Shown: positions 9,672 through 22,380 of the stretch, piece after piece
Position numbering within the stretch: the first letter of the stretch is position 1
Layout of the letters: each line of letters starts with the position of its first letter
NCBI GenBank assembly: GCA_039111635.1
Contig: JBCAQO010000003.1
Coordinates: 496,001-560,000 of the forward strand
Source of the DNA: Heterobasidion occidentale
Taxonomy: Eukaryota; Basidiomycota; Agaricomycetes; Russulales; Bondarzewiaceae
DNA: 64,000 nt
Direction: 5' to 3'
Made by a program: the position numbers and the translations under genes
Notes under the pieces: model-generated
What the model was told of the DNA's origin: nothing
The model's input: the letters and a program-made list of their open reading frames with translations, nothing else
The model's database searches: none

Positions 9672-11185
9672 CTACATCCCGGGCCCAAAAAGACTGATGA
9701 CTGCGACCGGGAGCGGGCCCCCTTCTCGCTGCTTGGTCTGCCCACAGTACGCGATGACGTATTTGGACGGATGCCAGGTGACGGTCGGCGACGATGCAAG
9801 GGCAGGGACCCTGTGCAGCGGTGCACTGGTCTCTGTCGCGCACTGAGAAAAAAAGTGAGGTGTGAGCGCTGCGTGCGATCGAAAGAGAAAGAGGAAGGAA
9901 ACGACGGACGATATCGATGTACGATCCCGTGTTCGCGATCGCGATGTATTCGCCGTCGTGCGAGAAGCTGAGCGCCGTGATGCCGTTCCTGGTGCGCAGG
10001 GCGAAGCGATCAGCTGTTGGGAGGAGAAGAGAGGGAGGGGGGCGGGGGCGGGGGCGGGACGTACTCGCAGCTGGTGATGGTGCGCGCGCAGATCCACTCG
10101 GATAGATCGAACATATTCACGATGGAGTCGTGCCCCCGGACGCGAGGTACCTACGGGCGATCAATACCGCGGCCACAGGGAACGAAAAATTGTAGAGGCG
10201 CTCACCGCCCGCGTGGGTCGAGAGCGGCTGCTACGCATCCGCCGACGTGCGCTGCTGGGCTCTCGTAGAGGGTTAGGGAAGGGAAATCCATTATTCGTAA
10301 CGAGTGTTCTGAGTTGTGAGTGAGGATGATGCCGTCTCCGTGTGGTTGAACATCGCAGTGGAGGCCGTGATCTGTCAAGATAAGGTGTAACGACATGTCC
10401 AGCGGCAGTGAGGCAGCAAAAGGCGGAAGACCACGCGCACCCCTTCTTTCTCGGAACTTGCCCACTGATCCTTGGCGTCGTCCCCTGCTTTCCATACGTC
10501 ATGAAGAAGACCTGGTGGCCTGCCGAGACGTAGAGCAGCGACTTGCCGTCGGGCGAGTAGTTTGTCTGGACTGGGGATACTTTCACAGTGCACTGTTGGA
10601 CATGTCGACTTTCTGCAGCAGAAAGGAATAAGCTCTCGACTTACAACGAACTGGAAGCGGCGAACGTACGGCGGGCGTCCCAGAATACTATTCGGCGGTC
10701 CTTTTGGCTGGAGGAGCAGAAGAGCTCGGGGTGCGTGGGGTTGTACGACACATAGTCGACGTCGTCGGAGTGCGCGCCTGAAAACAGAGAAGCGGAACGC
10801 ATCTCCATCTGTACCATCTGGGGTCAGTCATCGGCGAGACGTCACGGAGACCGGTGGGGGGACTTGCACTCTTCTCCGGCTGGAAGACGCGCACGATCTT
10901 GTCGATTCCTACGGCGGCCAGCTTCTTTCCGTCGCAGCTCCACGCGACGTGGGTCATGGCCTGGGGCGACGTGACGCGGACGTCTCGCGGGCGAAATGCG
11001 GAGAAGGTTGTGGTCTAGGAGCGATGCCGGCGTCATGGTCATGAGCTATGAAGGTGGGTCGAGAGCGGGCATACGTGGACGCCGCGAGCTGCGAAGGAGG
11101 TGTGCGGAGGGGGGGAGGGCTGGCGCTGGGGCGGAGGGATCTCCTCCTCGTCTTTGTAATTTTGTACGATGGCAGAGGCAGACAT
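9672..11185 (-). CDS. THO complex WD40 subunit (TEX1 / THOC3)
   Basis: A WD40-propeller subunit of the nuclear THO/TREX complex, coupling transcription to mRNA export. The start at 11185 gives MSASAIVQNYKDEEE. A phase-0 intron (gtatgc...cctag) joins to TTTFSAFRPRDVRVTSPQ, then MTHVAWSCDGKKLAAVGIDK and VRVFQPE. Later exons read FRGAHSDDVDYVSYNPTHPELF, ILTHNSEHSLRIMDFPSLTL, CVAAALDPRGRYLASGGHDS and MFDLSEWICARTI. The end is TVTWHPSKYVIAYCG...VAVISLFGPGM. The order and the terminal TVTWHPS...LFG block match THOC3. The first exon is low-complexity and proline-rich. Divergent from the 7-TM gene. Confidence 0.9.
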
Positions 11186-11500
11186 GGCGAGTGGCGGGAT
11201 GGGTGGTAACGATCTCGAGGAGTGTGGCGCAGAGAGGGACGGAGAGGCACGTGCTGGGAATTCGGCGGTGGAAGAGACGGGGTTGTTGATGTGTGTGGGT
11301 CCGTCGTTTGTTTGGCCGGTGTTGGATTTAAATTGCAGGCGGGTTGTTTTCCCCGTTTGCTTGCGATCACGACGACCACTGACCAATTCTGCCATCAGCC
11401 TCGACTTTGTGGCTGCTCGCCGCTCTTACGAAGGCCCTACGCCCTTACGCCTCCACGCCCAAGACGCTCTCTTCAAGAATAGCTACGATTTTCTTAAGCA
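11186..11500. promoter_or_regulatory. Shared promoter region of TEX1 (-) and 7-TM gene (+)
   Basis: 315 bp between two divergent start codons. No clear TATA box or repeat is seen. The right part is pyrimidine-rich on the plus strand toward the 7-TM start. Confidence 0.4.
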
Positions 11501-14500
11501 ATGATTCCGCTCATCCCGACTCTTGCACTCGCGTTTTTTTCTCTCCTCTGCTCCTCTTTCGTCATTCTTCGTATCATAATTCCTATTTTACCACCGCACC
11601 CCTTGAGCAGACGCGTGCCTCCCGTATGTCTCCGTCTCCGTGCCGTGCCGTGATCCTCGCACGCTGACGTTTTCCATCCATCAGTCTGAGTTTGGCCTCC
11701 CCAATTTCCGTTCTCTGTCGGCGGCCGACAAGAGTCACGTATGGCTCTCCCTCTGCGATGTCCTCGCGCTCTCTATATTCGTCTGGGAAGCCGTATCCGA
11801 GTCGATGGGCGGCGCATGGGGCTACCAGTCCGCGGCCGACCCAGGCTCCTCGGCCCGCTTGTGGTTTGCCCTCACCGTCCGCCAGAGCTGCCTCCTCGTC
11901 GTGTCCGCCATCACCCTTCTACACGTTCGCATGGGCCGCTCGGTCTCCTTTGGTAAGAAGCACTGGGTCCTTTGGGCTCCGATGTTCGTGCTCGTCATCG
12001 CGTCCACGGCCCTTGCCGGCATTATGTCGGGCGCAGGCATGTCGAGCTTCTTCGTCGGATACGTAGCCTACTCCACGACCCTTGCCGTGCTCAGCACCGT
12101 TTCGTTCACATGCCTGACTGTGACCCTCGTCATCATCAAGCGCAACTTGTGTGCTCTCAACGAGGCTGCAGACCCGTGGCCGCCAGCTAAGGAAGTCGAG
12201 GAGAGGCCCCGCCCGTCTTTCGCCACTGAAGACGTCGACGCTATGCGGGAGGGTAGTTCATGGATCACGTCTCATGCTAGCTCCCAGCATGAATCCATCT
12301 CGGCCTTCTCTTTCTCCACGCATCATGACCATGCCCACCACCACGCCGCTGCCATGGCGTCCAACCCCTCCATCCCGGCCAAGTCCTCTTTCTGGTTCAA
12401 CCCCTCTACTCACGACATGCACGCCCACGATTCAGTTCCTCCAGTTCCGCCTCTTCCCTCTCCATACAAAAATCAGGCCCAGGTGCATTCGTCCCTACGC
12501 GAAGACCCCGACCCTTTCCGTCGATCCGAGTCCCCACATGCCGCCCGCGCTCGCATGGGCTCTCAGAGCTCTTGGCTGACTTCGAGTGACGGCAGTCATC
12601 GCACGCTCTCTGCATGGTCCTATCCTACCACGGTACGCGATCCGCCGATGATGGCTGCCATGGCCTCGACGCAGGATTTGAACGTCGAGCTGTTGCCCTC
12701 TGTCTCCCGCCCCGTGACTCCTGCGATGTCCAGCGCACAGGTGCTTGGCGGCTATGGATATTCCCCCTCGACTTCGGAGGCCGAGAAGGGCATCGCCGCT
12801 CTTGCAGCCGCACCCTCGGGTGACATTGACGTCTCTCTTACTCGCATCATTGGTTGGATGGCCGGTATCTGGGTGCCATATGTAAGTGACAGATCTTTTC
12901 TCCCTCCATCCTTCTGAACCGTCTTGCCAGGCCCTCGCGCTGCCCTACTTCTTCTCTGCTTCCTCCGCTTCCGGCTCTAGTTTTGTGATGCCCCTTCTGC
13001 TTGTTATCAGCGTTACGATCTCTTCTCCTATCCTCGCGCTCAACATCGTTCTGCGGTCGCCTATCCCCATTCCGACGAATCTCTTCGATGTGCACAGCGG
13101 TCCTCCTTCCATCGTCGCCCGCGCCCTTTCGCCTCAGAATACTCTCCCCGTCCACTCCAGCGAGTACAAGCGCAGCGGGAGCATGACCGTCATCGAGGGA
13201 CGTCGCAGCACCGATGTCTGGGTCGCCAAGGGCGATGCCGTCGACGGCAAGAGCCGCGTCGGGCGCGCTCTAGGGATGCTCGCGCCAGCTCCCAAACTGT
13301 CGGTCCTCCCACCTGAAAACAATGACGCCAGGCCTTCCACTCCCCCGCTTCCCATTCAAGACGACTTGAGCCCCCCTCCTACCGCGCCCACGACGCCGTA
13401 CTCAGAGATCAGCGCCGAGCTAGGCCGGACGAGGAAGCAGTCCAGGACGTCGTCGCACTTCTCGAGCGCTGACGAGTCGCTTGCGTTCAGCACCAGGATC
13501 ATGGTCGCGCAGCGGCATTACTCGGCGGTCGCGACCACGATGGTCATACCCCCGTCCCCCGAAAAGCGCGCGTCCACGGGCGGACTCTTGACACCCGGAA
13601 ACTTACTCGGCGTGTCCTCCGCCCTACCCTGGCAGCCCACGCACGTCCGCTCCCGCTCGGCCTCCTCTCTGAACAGACCCAACTCTCCGATGAGCCCGCC
13701 GCCGTCCGCGCCGCTGCCCCCGACCCCCCCGACGATCAAGAGCTCCCACTATATCACCCACAAGAAATCGTACTCTTCCGGGTTCGACTTCGGCGCCGTC
13801 GGGAACGACGAGATGAACGAGATCGACGCGCTCTCCGCCGGGCTCCTTCCTCTGCTCGTCCCCGGGCTCAAAGTCGGGAACGACGTGCGCGTCAGCGGGG
13901 ACTGGGCCGTGCGCTCCCCCCCGGGCACCTTCAGCAAGGGAAGCAAGGCCGACACCGACAAGAAGGCGAGGCGCGCCATCGCGGACTCCTTCGGCGCGGA
14001 TTCCGAATTCGGCGGGTTCGCGACCTCCGCCGAGTTTGAGTCCCCCGATGTCCACTCGACGCCTGTTCACCGGCGCGGGCCGAGGCCCCGGACGCCTTCG
14101 GCGCACAAAAAGAATCACTTCAGTCTCCCGGGGTAAGCGCGACCTTTCGATGGCACCTCACCAGCGCGTTGATTTTTTCGTTCATCAGCCTTGCGTTGGG
14201 CAAAGACGGCGCTCGCGAACTCTCGGCTTGGACGAACGCAACCGACGACGCCCTGGAAGCCAGAATTGAGGAGTACAAGGCTAGTACCGTAGCTGCCAAT
14301 GACCAAAGGAAGTCGGTTTGGGGAAGCGAGTCCATTGCCAACGAGGAAAATTATCTTGTCTTGAAGCCGGAGTCGGACGTGTATCTGCGACATGCTTTAT
14401 CTGGCTCCACCCTCGCTCGCTCTCCCTCGGGCCGTACCCTCGGACCCCGGCCATCTTCCCTGAAGCTCGAGGACCTGCCCACAAGCGTGAACACTGCGCG

Positions 14501-15217
14501 CTCGTCCCTCGCGACCCTGATTGCCGCACTGGACCAGCCCAGCAAGGCGCCCGCCTCCGCCAACTCCGAGGTCACCCTCTTCGACTTCACCCTCGGCACC
14601 CCGTCGCCGAAAGCACGCCCGTCGAGCACAGGAGGAATAGCGCCGCCTCCCAGCGCACCTCACCCACGCACCGCCGCTCCAGCATCGTGTACATCAAATC
14701 CGCCAACGATGCCGCCTCCGCTCCCGCCGGCCTCGTCGCCCCCGCGCCGAACGACGAAAACGCGCCCCCCAGCGCCAAGCCTCTGACGCCGCCCTCCACC
14801 TCCGGCAGGCTCGCCCAATGGTCCACGCGCGCCGTGCGCCCGCTCGTGCCGAAACAGAGCAAGAAAGCCGCGCCCGCGGACGCGTCCGGCTCGCCCAAGA
14901 CGGCCTCCCCCGGCGGCGGGGGGCTGCGCCCGCTCGCGCTCCTCCAGAACCGAGACTCGAGCGCCGAGGGCGCGCGGGCGGCCGGGAACGGGAAGCAGAA
15001 GCAGAAGCAGCGCGAGGACGCGGCCCCGAGCGGGGCTAGGGCCAGGACTGGGACTGGGATAGGGCTGCGGCACAAGAAGCTGCGCTCGCTCAAGCTTGCG
15101 CGGTCGGACACGACGAGGGAACGGGAAGTCCTTCGGGGGCAGGAGGTGCTGCCGGACGTGGTCGTACGGCCCCCCTCGCAGACGCAGCATACTGAGTATG
15201 CATACACGTTCCGGTGA
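11501..15217 (+). CDS. Large seven-TM protein with long loop and tail (receptor-like, unassigned)
   Basis: Four exons: 11501-11623, 11685-12881, 12931-14132 and 14189-15217. Seven hydrophobic segments are visible: near residues 3-30, 55-75, 95-115, 125-145 and 150-180, then after a loop of about 240 residues TM6 (IIGWMAGIWVPYALALPYFF) and TM7 (FVMPLLLVISVTISSPILAL). The loop between TM5 and TM6 is Ser/His-rich. A C-terminal tail of about 700 residues is Ser/Pro/Arg-rich. This is a GPCR-like layout, but I see no signature of a named receptor class. The exons total 3551 nt, one short of a multiple of three. The frame slips at a CCCC run at 14599-14602, where a fifth C restores a 1183-residue product ending EYAYTFR. 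A sequencing error there is likely. Confidence 0.8.
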
Positions 15218-15980
15218 ACGCCGGACGCCGGACTCTGAAAATTAACGATAAGTACATATACCCGCAGGCTGTCGTGCCGTAGCGAACGCCCATCTTCAAT
15301 TTCCATGGACAATCTTTTTTTTTGGCAAGTTTTTTTGTGCTTATACCCGCATCTTGTTTCGCTTTCGCAGTGCTCTCCTCGTCACATGATCCCTCACGCT
15401 GTTCTTGATCACGATCTCCGATATCCTCTACGCCGCTCCTCCGGTCTGCTCTGAAACGCCCTCGTACGTCCGTAACTTTGCTCTCCACGTCATCACCATT
15501 GTCAATATTGTCGTCATAATCTACTATGCTATCATCTATGCTTTCGTCTCGTCTCGTCTCGTTTCGGTTCGTCTCGGTTCGTTTCGTTTCGTTTGCTATG
15601 CTTTGCTCTGCTTTGCTTTGCACTGTTCTTGATGAACTACTATGCGTGTTCATATCTCCTTGTCGTTGGACAATACGGTTGCCTGCACCCAATTATTGTA
15701 AAGCTTTATGGTTCTTTCACAGCTTCACAAACGCTGCTCCCGACCGGTGCCTAGTACTTATCAGACGATGGATGTATCCACCGCCTCGGGCCCTTGCAAC
15801 ATTCGGGAAATCGTCGTCGGCGTCCTAGAGCAGAACATGTCCTAAAATCGCTGAACCTGACCCAGATGAATATCAGGTGGAGATATGCTATGCACGCTAT
15901 AGCCCAAAGTCGAAACGCGTATGCATCTATGCTGACAGCCCTCGATATTATACCCGTACAATATACAGTACCTTACAAGT
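15218..15980. other. Convergent 3' intergenic with pentanucleotide-rich tract
   Basis: Between the stops of the 7-TM gene and lipin. 15540-15625 is a run of variants of TCTCG/TTTCG and TTTGC, a low-complexity tract with short direct repeats. No gene seen. Confidence 0.6.
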
Positions 15981-18900
15981 CTACAAAAACGGCACGTTCT
16001 CCATCTCACCCGCCGCCAACAGATCCTCGTCGAACGCCTGCTCCACAGCCTCCTCGTTCACATCCTCGTCCTCGCCCTCGTACGCCTCGTCCCCAGCCCC
16101 GAACTCCAGGTCCTCCTCCTCCTCCTCGTCATCGAGGGACGTCCGCGAACCCGGCAACGACCCCGGCATGCTCTCCATGCTCCGCGTCCGCACCCGCACC
16201 CGCGCGCGCTGCCCCCCGCCGGCCTTCTCGCCCTCCTCGCCATCGTACTCCGAATCCAAGTACGTCTCCGACGACGACTCGGGGCTCCGGCTCCGGCTCG
16301 GCGTCGCGAGGCCCGCGAGCGCGCCCCCGAGCCGCTCGAGGCTCGACATCTGGCGCAGGCGCGGCTCGCGCTCGTCGCCCATGTTCCGCCCGCGCCGCGC
16401 GGCCACCGCGGCCACCGCGGGCGGCGGGAGCGTGTACGCCTTGTTGCCTGTGCTCCGCAGGCTGAAGTTCCGCAGGCGCGCGAGCGCGCTCTGGTTGGAC
16501 GTGTCCGAGCGCGCGCTCAGCGCGGGCGAGGGCGGCGCCAGGTCCGGGAGCGGGAAGTCGGGCACGGGCGCCTTCCAGTAGTTGTTGTCCGTGAACTCGC
16601 TCTCCCACTTGTGTTGGATGGGCGGGAACATCTGGTCCACGAGGTCCGTCATGTGGATGTAGCTCTGCACGGAACTGCGGTCAGAGCAGAGGGGGATCAG
16701 GATCGCGCCGACTTCCTGGAGAACTGGGACGATTGCTCACGGGGACCGGTAGCCCGCCAGCTCTAGCAGCTCCATCTTGACCTCGCCGTTCGAGTCGATG
16801 GTGAATATCCGCGAGCTGGGGATATTGACGCTCCGGTAGGACAGCGCGTCCGTGATCCGGTTGCCGAATCCGGCGTAGAACGGGTCTGACGCCGCGGGGC
16901 TGAATAGGCGCTGGATATCCCGCAGACAAGCCATCTTGAACACCTCTGGCTTGCGCATGATCACCTCCCTATGAGTAAGCCAACAACCCGGTCAAGTTTC
17001 GTTTGATCGCGCAAATCGTTCGGCGCACGTACCGGTGCAACGAGGCCATAAGCCGGTCGGGGCTCATGATGACGGGGCCCTCCGGCAGCTGGTAATCGTT
17101 CTGCTTGATACCCTGCAGATAATACCTCGTCGAGTCTGCCTGTCCAATCGCGCGGGACGTCAGATACATGATCTTGTATCCGTTTCGGCATATATCGGTA
17201 TAGAGCTTGGCCACGCCCAAGTGCGTCCAGTCCCTCCCGATCATCGTGAACACGTGTCCGAGGGCGTCAGATCTGCGCACAGACTTGAGCAAACGCAAAG
17301 AGGAATAGAGCACGCAGTCCTCGTGCGTACTTCGTGATGGTCCCGTCGATGTCAGAGACCACGATGTGGTCCGTCCCCTCCCACACGAATATGCGCGCGG
17401 TGCACGCGGCGACGCTGGACGTCGAGAGAGAAAAGGTGATCGTGTTCGCGCCGGGCTGCAGATCCAGCTGTTTCTAAGAACCCGACAAACGAAGCTGTTT
17501 CAGCTGTGCTCAACGTTCAGGAAAGGGCGCGTTGCGAAATAGCTGTTACTCACGAGTTGATCGGATGTCAAGCGTAGAGTCTTCGCGAACCTGGTCTGGC
17601 CTTTGGACTCGTCTGGGGTTGGCGGCCTGGATTTGCGCATGGAAGCGTCTTCGTCCGGGAGGGACGCAGGAGCGGACAACACTGGAGGGTCTCGAGTCTG
17701 AGCGTCCGGGCTCGGCACTATCGTCGACAAGCTGCTGCTTTGCTTCTGCCAACCGTCAGGACAAGGATCAGATCCGAGGCAACAGATCGAGACTCACAAC
17801 TTCCAGAGGGACCGAATTGTAAGCCTTCAGCGCAGGCCGATCGCCCTTCCCGCTCAATTTCCGTATTCTAGGCCCTACCAAACTATCGCCCGACCGCACG
17901 TCCACGCTCTGCGTCCGCGTCTTCGTCCCGCGCCTCCACCAGCGCACCCACGACGTCCGCTCGGCACTCTGCATCTGCATCTGCGCCGCCTCGCCCGCGC
18001 TCATCCTCCCCTGCCCCTCCCCGTCCCCGTCCCCATCCCCGTCCGACAGCGGCTCGTCATCGCTCTTCTCCATGTCCGAGCGCACCTCCCCGCTCCCGTC
18101 GACCTGCAGCTCCGGCGGGAGGCTCTTACTGCGCTGGAACTCCTCGTGCACGCCCTCCTCGTCCGACTCGCCCGACATCTCCGCGATGTCGCCGACCAGG
18201 CCCACCGCCTTGGCCGCCATCTTCGAGCGCGTCGTCTTCGGGAACGTCGCGCGCATGGGCGACTTCTGCGGGAACGCGCCCCACTCCCACATGTACTCGT
18301 CTGCCGGCGGGGAAGAAGACATGTCAATCGTCGAGGCGCGGTGCAGGTGTTGTCGTGGAGGCGATTCGGCCGGCGGTGCGGAATCTGCGCGACCGTTCGG
18401 GAAGGGAACTCGATAATTCTGGCTCGTGTCGGTAGTCGGAGAGGGTGGATATATTCGGGTCTCGGGAGTCGGTGAAGAGGAGGGAAATGGGATTGCGGAG
18501 AAGGATTGCCCGTCACCGTGTTGAAGGTCCGGACGTCGAGAATGATAGCCGCCCATGTCGATCATGACATCTGATACCATATGTCCGTTGGCTCGAGAAG
18601 AGGAAGGCGATCGACGCGCACTCACCTCCGTTGTCGAGGACATCCGGGGCTTCGAGATCTTCAGTCTTAACTTTGGGCAAAATATCGTCACCTTTGTCTT
18701 CTGGTATATCTGCATGTAATGGGTTGCTGTGCTCATTTCTACTAGCCGTAATGCTTTGAGTGAGGTCGCGTGCAGCGAGGAGGCTGTCCTTGAGTTGAGC
18801 GCTCTTCTCCTTCTCCGTCTCGACGATCGTGTCCACGACCCCCTTGCCCAAGCCGGCTGTGCGACCGAGGAAGGTAGGCGGTTCGCCTGTTTCTGGAGAG

Positions 18901-19861
18901 TCGCGCTCATCCGACACGGGCTTCAAGAGAGACAGCCCAGAAGGCCGTGTCTTCGATCTGGGGGAAGGAGGCTCTGGGGCGGGTATGCTTGAATCGGGAG
19001 TGTTGGACGCGTTGAGATCCAGAAAGTCAGGTTCTTGGACGGCTTCTTCAGCGCGTTGCGGGGCGCCGTCGGCGTCTCGATATGTATCCTTCGCGCCAAA
19101 GCGGGAGCCCTCGTCGACGTGGGTGCTCGCCTCGCCGGGCTTGGTCGGCTCAAGCAGGGGACTGGTGATCAGATCGTCTGGGACCTCGCCTTCTGTCTCG
19201 AAGACGAAGAACGCCTCGCCGGCGTCGCCGATCTTCATGTTGAAGGGGATGAGCTTGCCGTTGACGGAGACATTGACCTGGAGATGGGCAGCTGGGTCAA
19301 TGATGGCGAGACTTGAGGGCGCGCAGACGACGTCATAGGGTGCGTAACGGGTCGTGTGCGGATCTCGTCCAAATATACGACGTCCTCGGAACGAGCGCCC
19401 GAACCCAGCGCAAGGGTGTATGCGCACTGGGAGCACTGCGCGGGCCCGCAGCCGTGCGCAGACCGCAGAGGTGCATGCTGGACACGGCTGCCCCTCGGAT
19501 GAGTGCCGCCCCCAACGTGGACGACGCTCGTACCACCCCAAACGTCACGTCGACCGCACCTCTGTCAACCCGTTGCCCTTCCGGGATCCGCACGATGCCG
19601 CCAGCACCGCGTCTGGCAACGACCAGCGCGAAACATCCGTTATCCACGCACCTTCTTCTCCGCAGGCCGCAGGACCTGCCATTTCCCAAACCTAACGTGA
19701 AAGGGCGAGCACGCCAGCTCGGAGCCCCCGTCCGCGGTCGACCTCCGAATGACTATGACATCAATCGCACCAGTGAGCGTAGAAGGATTGAGAGGCGGGA
19801 GCTCCTTGTAGTACTGGTACGGGGCGCTGATAGCATTCACTGCGCCCCAGAGGTAGTTCAT
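15981..19861 (-). CDS. Phosphatidate phosphatase, lipin family (PAH1/Ned1-like)
   Basis: Mg2+-dependent phosphatidate phosphatase making diacylglycerol at the ER/nuclear membrane. The start at 19861 gives MNYLWGAVNAISAPYQYY. Then come GAIDVIVIRR and ELACSPFHVRFGKWQVLRP, with NGKLIPFNMKIGDAGEAFFV in the next exon: the N-terminal lipin domain. The middle is long, acidic and Ser-rich. The catalytic HAD motif DIDGTIT lies at about 17335-17355 after RIFVWEGTDHIVVS, so the DxDxT catalytic aspartates are present. After it come SDALGHVFTMIGRDWTH, AKLYTDICRNGYKIMYLTSR and FYAGFGNRITDALSYRSVN. The tail is acidic. Multiple exons; I saw no frame break. Confidence 0.93.
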
Positions 19862-20473
19862 GGGGTGGCGGGCGACGAGGACGACGAGGGAGAGGAAGGA
19901 AAGAGGTGGAGCGTCCGAGGAGCAGAGCCTGAGGCCGCTACTTATTCCAGTCGTACAACTTCCGCATGAATGTCCGGACTCCGGACACGTGCCCCGTGCC
20001 ACGTGCGTCCTATTCCCGACCCTCGATGTCTGTCAGACGCTCAAGCCGTTCAGAAACGTTGTTAGATCCGCGCGCAGGCGCGGAAACGCAGACCCTGTTA
20101 TGTCTTGTTCCATGTCCCATGCAGATCTTGACAGCATCGCTAAGACGCTCGTTCGGCATCTCTAACAAATCCAGGTCACAAGCATCTGTCTTGGGACCCC
20201 GATTCCAGTCAACTGCCATCCATCGGCAACATATATTGATTGTACTTCGAGGAATGCCGACCCATTTGTCTCCGCAGGTGACCTGCAGATCTATCGAGCG
20301 GCGATTATGAGAAGGGGTACACCATCTCGATTGCTCAGGTCCCCGAAGTGCTGCTTCTCTCTAACCGGTCCATTCACTACCCCACATGATTCGGGGAAAC
20401 CTCACCGCCTGTCCCGAACGCCCACCAACAGCCACTATACAGCATCCTCGTCAGAGCATCCCCAGCACCAGCG
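19862..20473. promoter_or_regulatory. Divergent intergenic between lipin and epoxide hydrolase
   Basis: About 610 bp between two start codons. Open frames here are short and conflict. No clear box or repeat seen. Confidence 0.4.
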
Positions 20474-21805
20474 ATGTCCATGAACCCCTCGGATCCCGCC
20501 AGCTTCAACCACAGGACGGCGCTGCTCTCCACCGGCCGCACCTACCACTTCGTCGACCAGACGCCCGACGGGCACAACCCCGAAACGGTGCCCACCATCC
20601 TCTGCGTCCATGGATTCCCTGATTTCTGGTGCGTTACAAGTGTGCTATGTACTCTCCGCTGTCTGTTCGAGCGAGGTCGGCGCCAGGTACGGATGGCGGT
20701 ACCAGATCGGCCCTTGGGTGAGGAAGGGCTACAGAGTCGTCGCCCCGGACATGTTGGGCTACGGCGGGACGGACAAGCCCGCCGCGGCGTCTGAGTACTC
20801 TATGAAGAAGTTGTGCGCCGACCTCGCTGCTTTGTTGGACGTGCTCGGCGTACAGAGGGTGGTGAGTCCCCCAGGCACGCCTCGACGACTCGATTTTCGA
20901 TTTCGACCCGCGCGCTCTCAACTCAGATCCTCGTCGGCCACGACTGGGGCGCCTACACCGCTTCTCGATTCGCGCTCTGGCAGCCGAACAGGCTGCTCGC
21001 TCTGGTAATGTACGATACACGCTCGCCATTCGAAATAACGAGCACAGGAGCTCAAAGACGAAGGACAGATTGTCGGTACCGTACGTGCCCCCGGCCCTGC
21101 ACTACCTCCCCCTCGAAGGCGTGGTGAAACGGGTGCCCAACTTCGGGTACCAGCTCTACTTCGCGAGCGACGACGCGACGCGCGAGATCGAGGGCGCGCT
21201 GGTGCGCTTCATGCGGCTCATGTATGGGCGCGTGCGCCCGCGCAAGCCGTTCGCGGTCAAGGGAAACCTCAGGGAATTCATCGTGAGCGGCGAGGAGGGC
21301 ACGTCGACGAGCAAAGTCCTGCTCTCTGACAAGGTGAGCGGCGCCGCTCCCCGTGTCGTGTTTGTGCGCGAGTCCGAGCAACAAGTGTCGCCCCCAGGAA
21401 ATCGCGTACTACGCCGCGCAGTTCACGAGCATGCACGGCCCGCTATCGTACTACCGCACGACGAAGATCCGGTTCGAAGAGGAGCACGGTGACTGATCCG
21501 CTGCGCTTCCCACGTTCATGAGCACCCACTGACCCCGCACGCCTGCCGTGCGTGCAGCTGCGGACCTCAAGCCGGCGCTGCGTGCCGACCTGCCTGTGCT
21601 CCATTTCTGGGGGACAAAGGACGCCACGTCGACGCCCGCGCTGATTAAGACTTCGAGGACGTTCATACCCAAGCTGCAGGACATCGCCTTCGAGGGCGTT
21701 GGGCATTGGATCATGGTCGAGGCGAGGCAGAGCGTGACGGATAAGGTGCTGGAGTGGTTAGAGGTGTTGTCGTTGGCTCCGGGGATGACGAAGTCTAAAC
21801 TGTAA
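20474..21805 (+). CDS. Soluble epoxide hydrolase-like alpha/beta hydrolase
   Basis: An alpha/beta hydrolase of the epoxide hydrolase group, probably hydrolysing epoxides to diols in the cytosol. The start at 20474 gives MSMNPSDPASF. Exon 1 ends inside VHGFPDFW (the oxyanion HGxP motif) and the next gives YGWRYQIGPW and VVAPDMLGYGGTDKP. The nucleophile elbow VGHDWGAYTA carries the expected Asp. A lid region follows (NFGYQLYFASDDA, SYYRTTKIRFEEEH). The last exon has LHFWGTKD and FEGVGHWIMVEA with the catalytic His. Six or so exons with standard GT-AG borders. Substrate cannot be told from sequence. Confidence 0.88.
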
Positions 21806-22380
21806 AAATACAATGTGCAAATCGGATCACTCACGGCGTCTACATACATGACTGCATCACGAGCAGAGGTCGACAAAAAGACGCTCGTCAGGACATCGAT
21901 AGCAAAGCAGAAGACAATTGCAGAAAAATACAGATGTCAGCCTAGAAGGACATCGATGCCCATCTGTTACCTGTTGCTTCAAGCGAGGTCGGTCGAAGAC
22001 GAGGAAAAGAGGCGTGGCGGCCAGATGGAGAGAGGTGAGCGGAGTCAAGGGACGGTCCCGCAGCGTGTCCCAGCGCGGAGTTTCAATTGCATTGTGACTT
22101 TCTCTTGCTCATCGTCCTCGCCGTCGTCCCCACCGCTCTCGACATTCACCAGCACATTTTCCCATATTTTTATCACGTCTAGCTCGACTCCCCCACTGTA
22201 CCGCGACATAACTTCTAATTTGCCATACCCTCCCTGCTTCTCTCCCCTCGAGGCCATCATCAGCGACCGTTCCCAGTCTTCTTTGGTGCGTATTGTACTC
22301 TTGTTTCGTCCTGGACTGACACCCCGTTTCACGTTGTACTCACGCTTCTTCCCCTCTAACACCATCCAATAGCTATTCCA
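21806..22380. promoter_or_regulatory. Upstream region of the Btz gene
   Basis: Between the epoxide hydrolase stop and the Btz start. From about 22080 the plus strand is pyrimidine-rich (repeated TCTC/TCCC runs), as in fungal promoters and leaders. No gene seen. Confidence 0.45.

Noticed and set aside
15540..15625. CRISPR-like or satellite array
   Set aside because: Only imperfect five-base units without spacers; a simple low-complexity tract in a 3' intergenic region.
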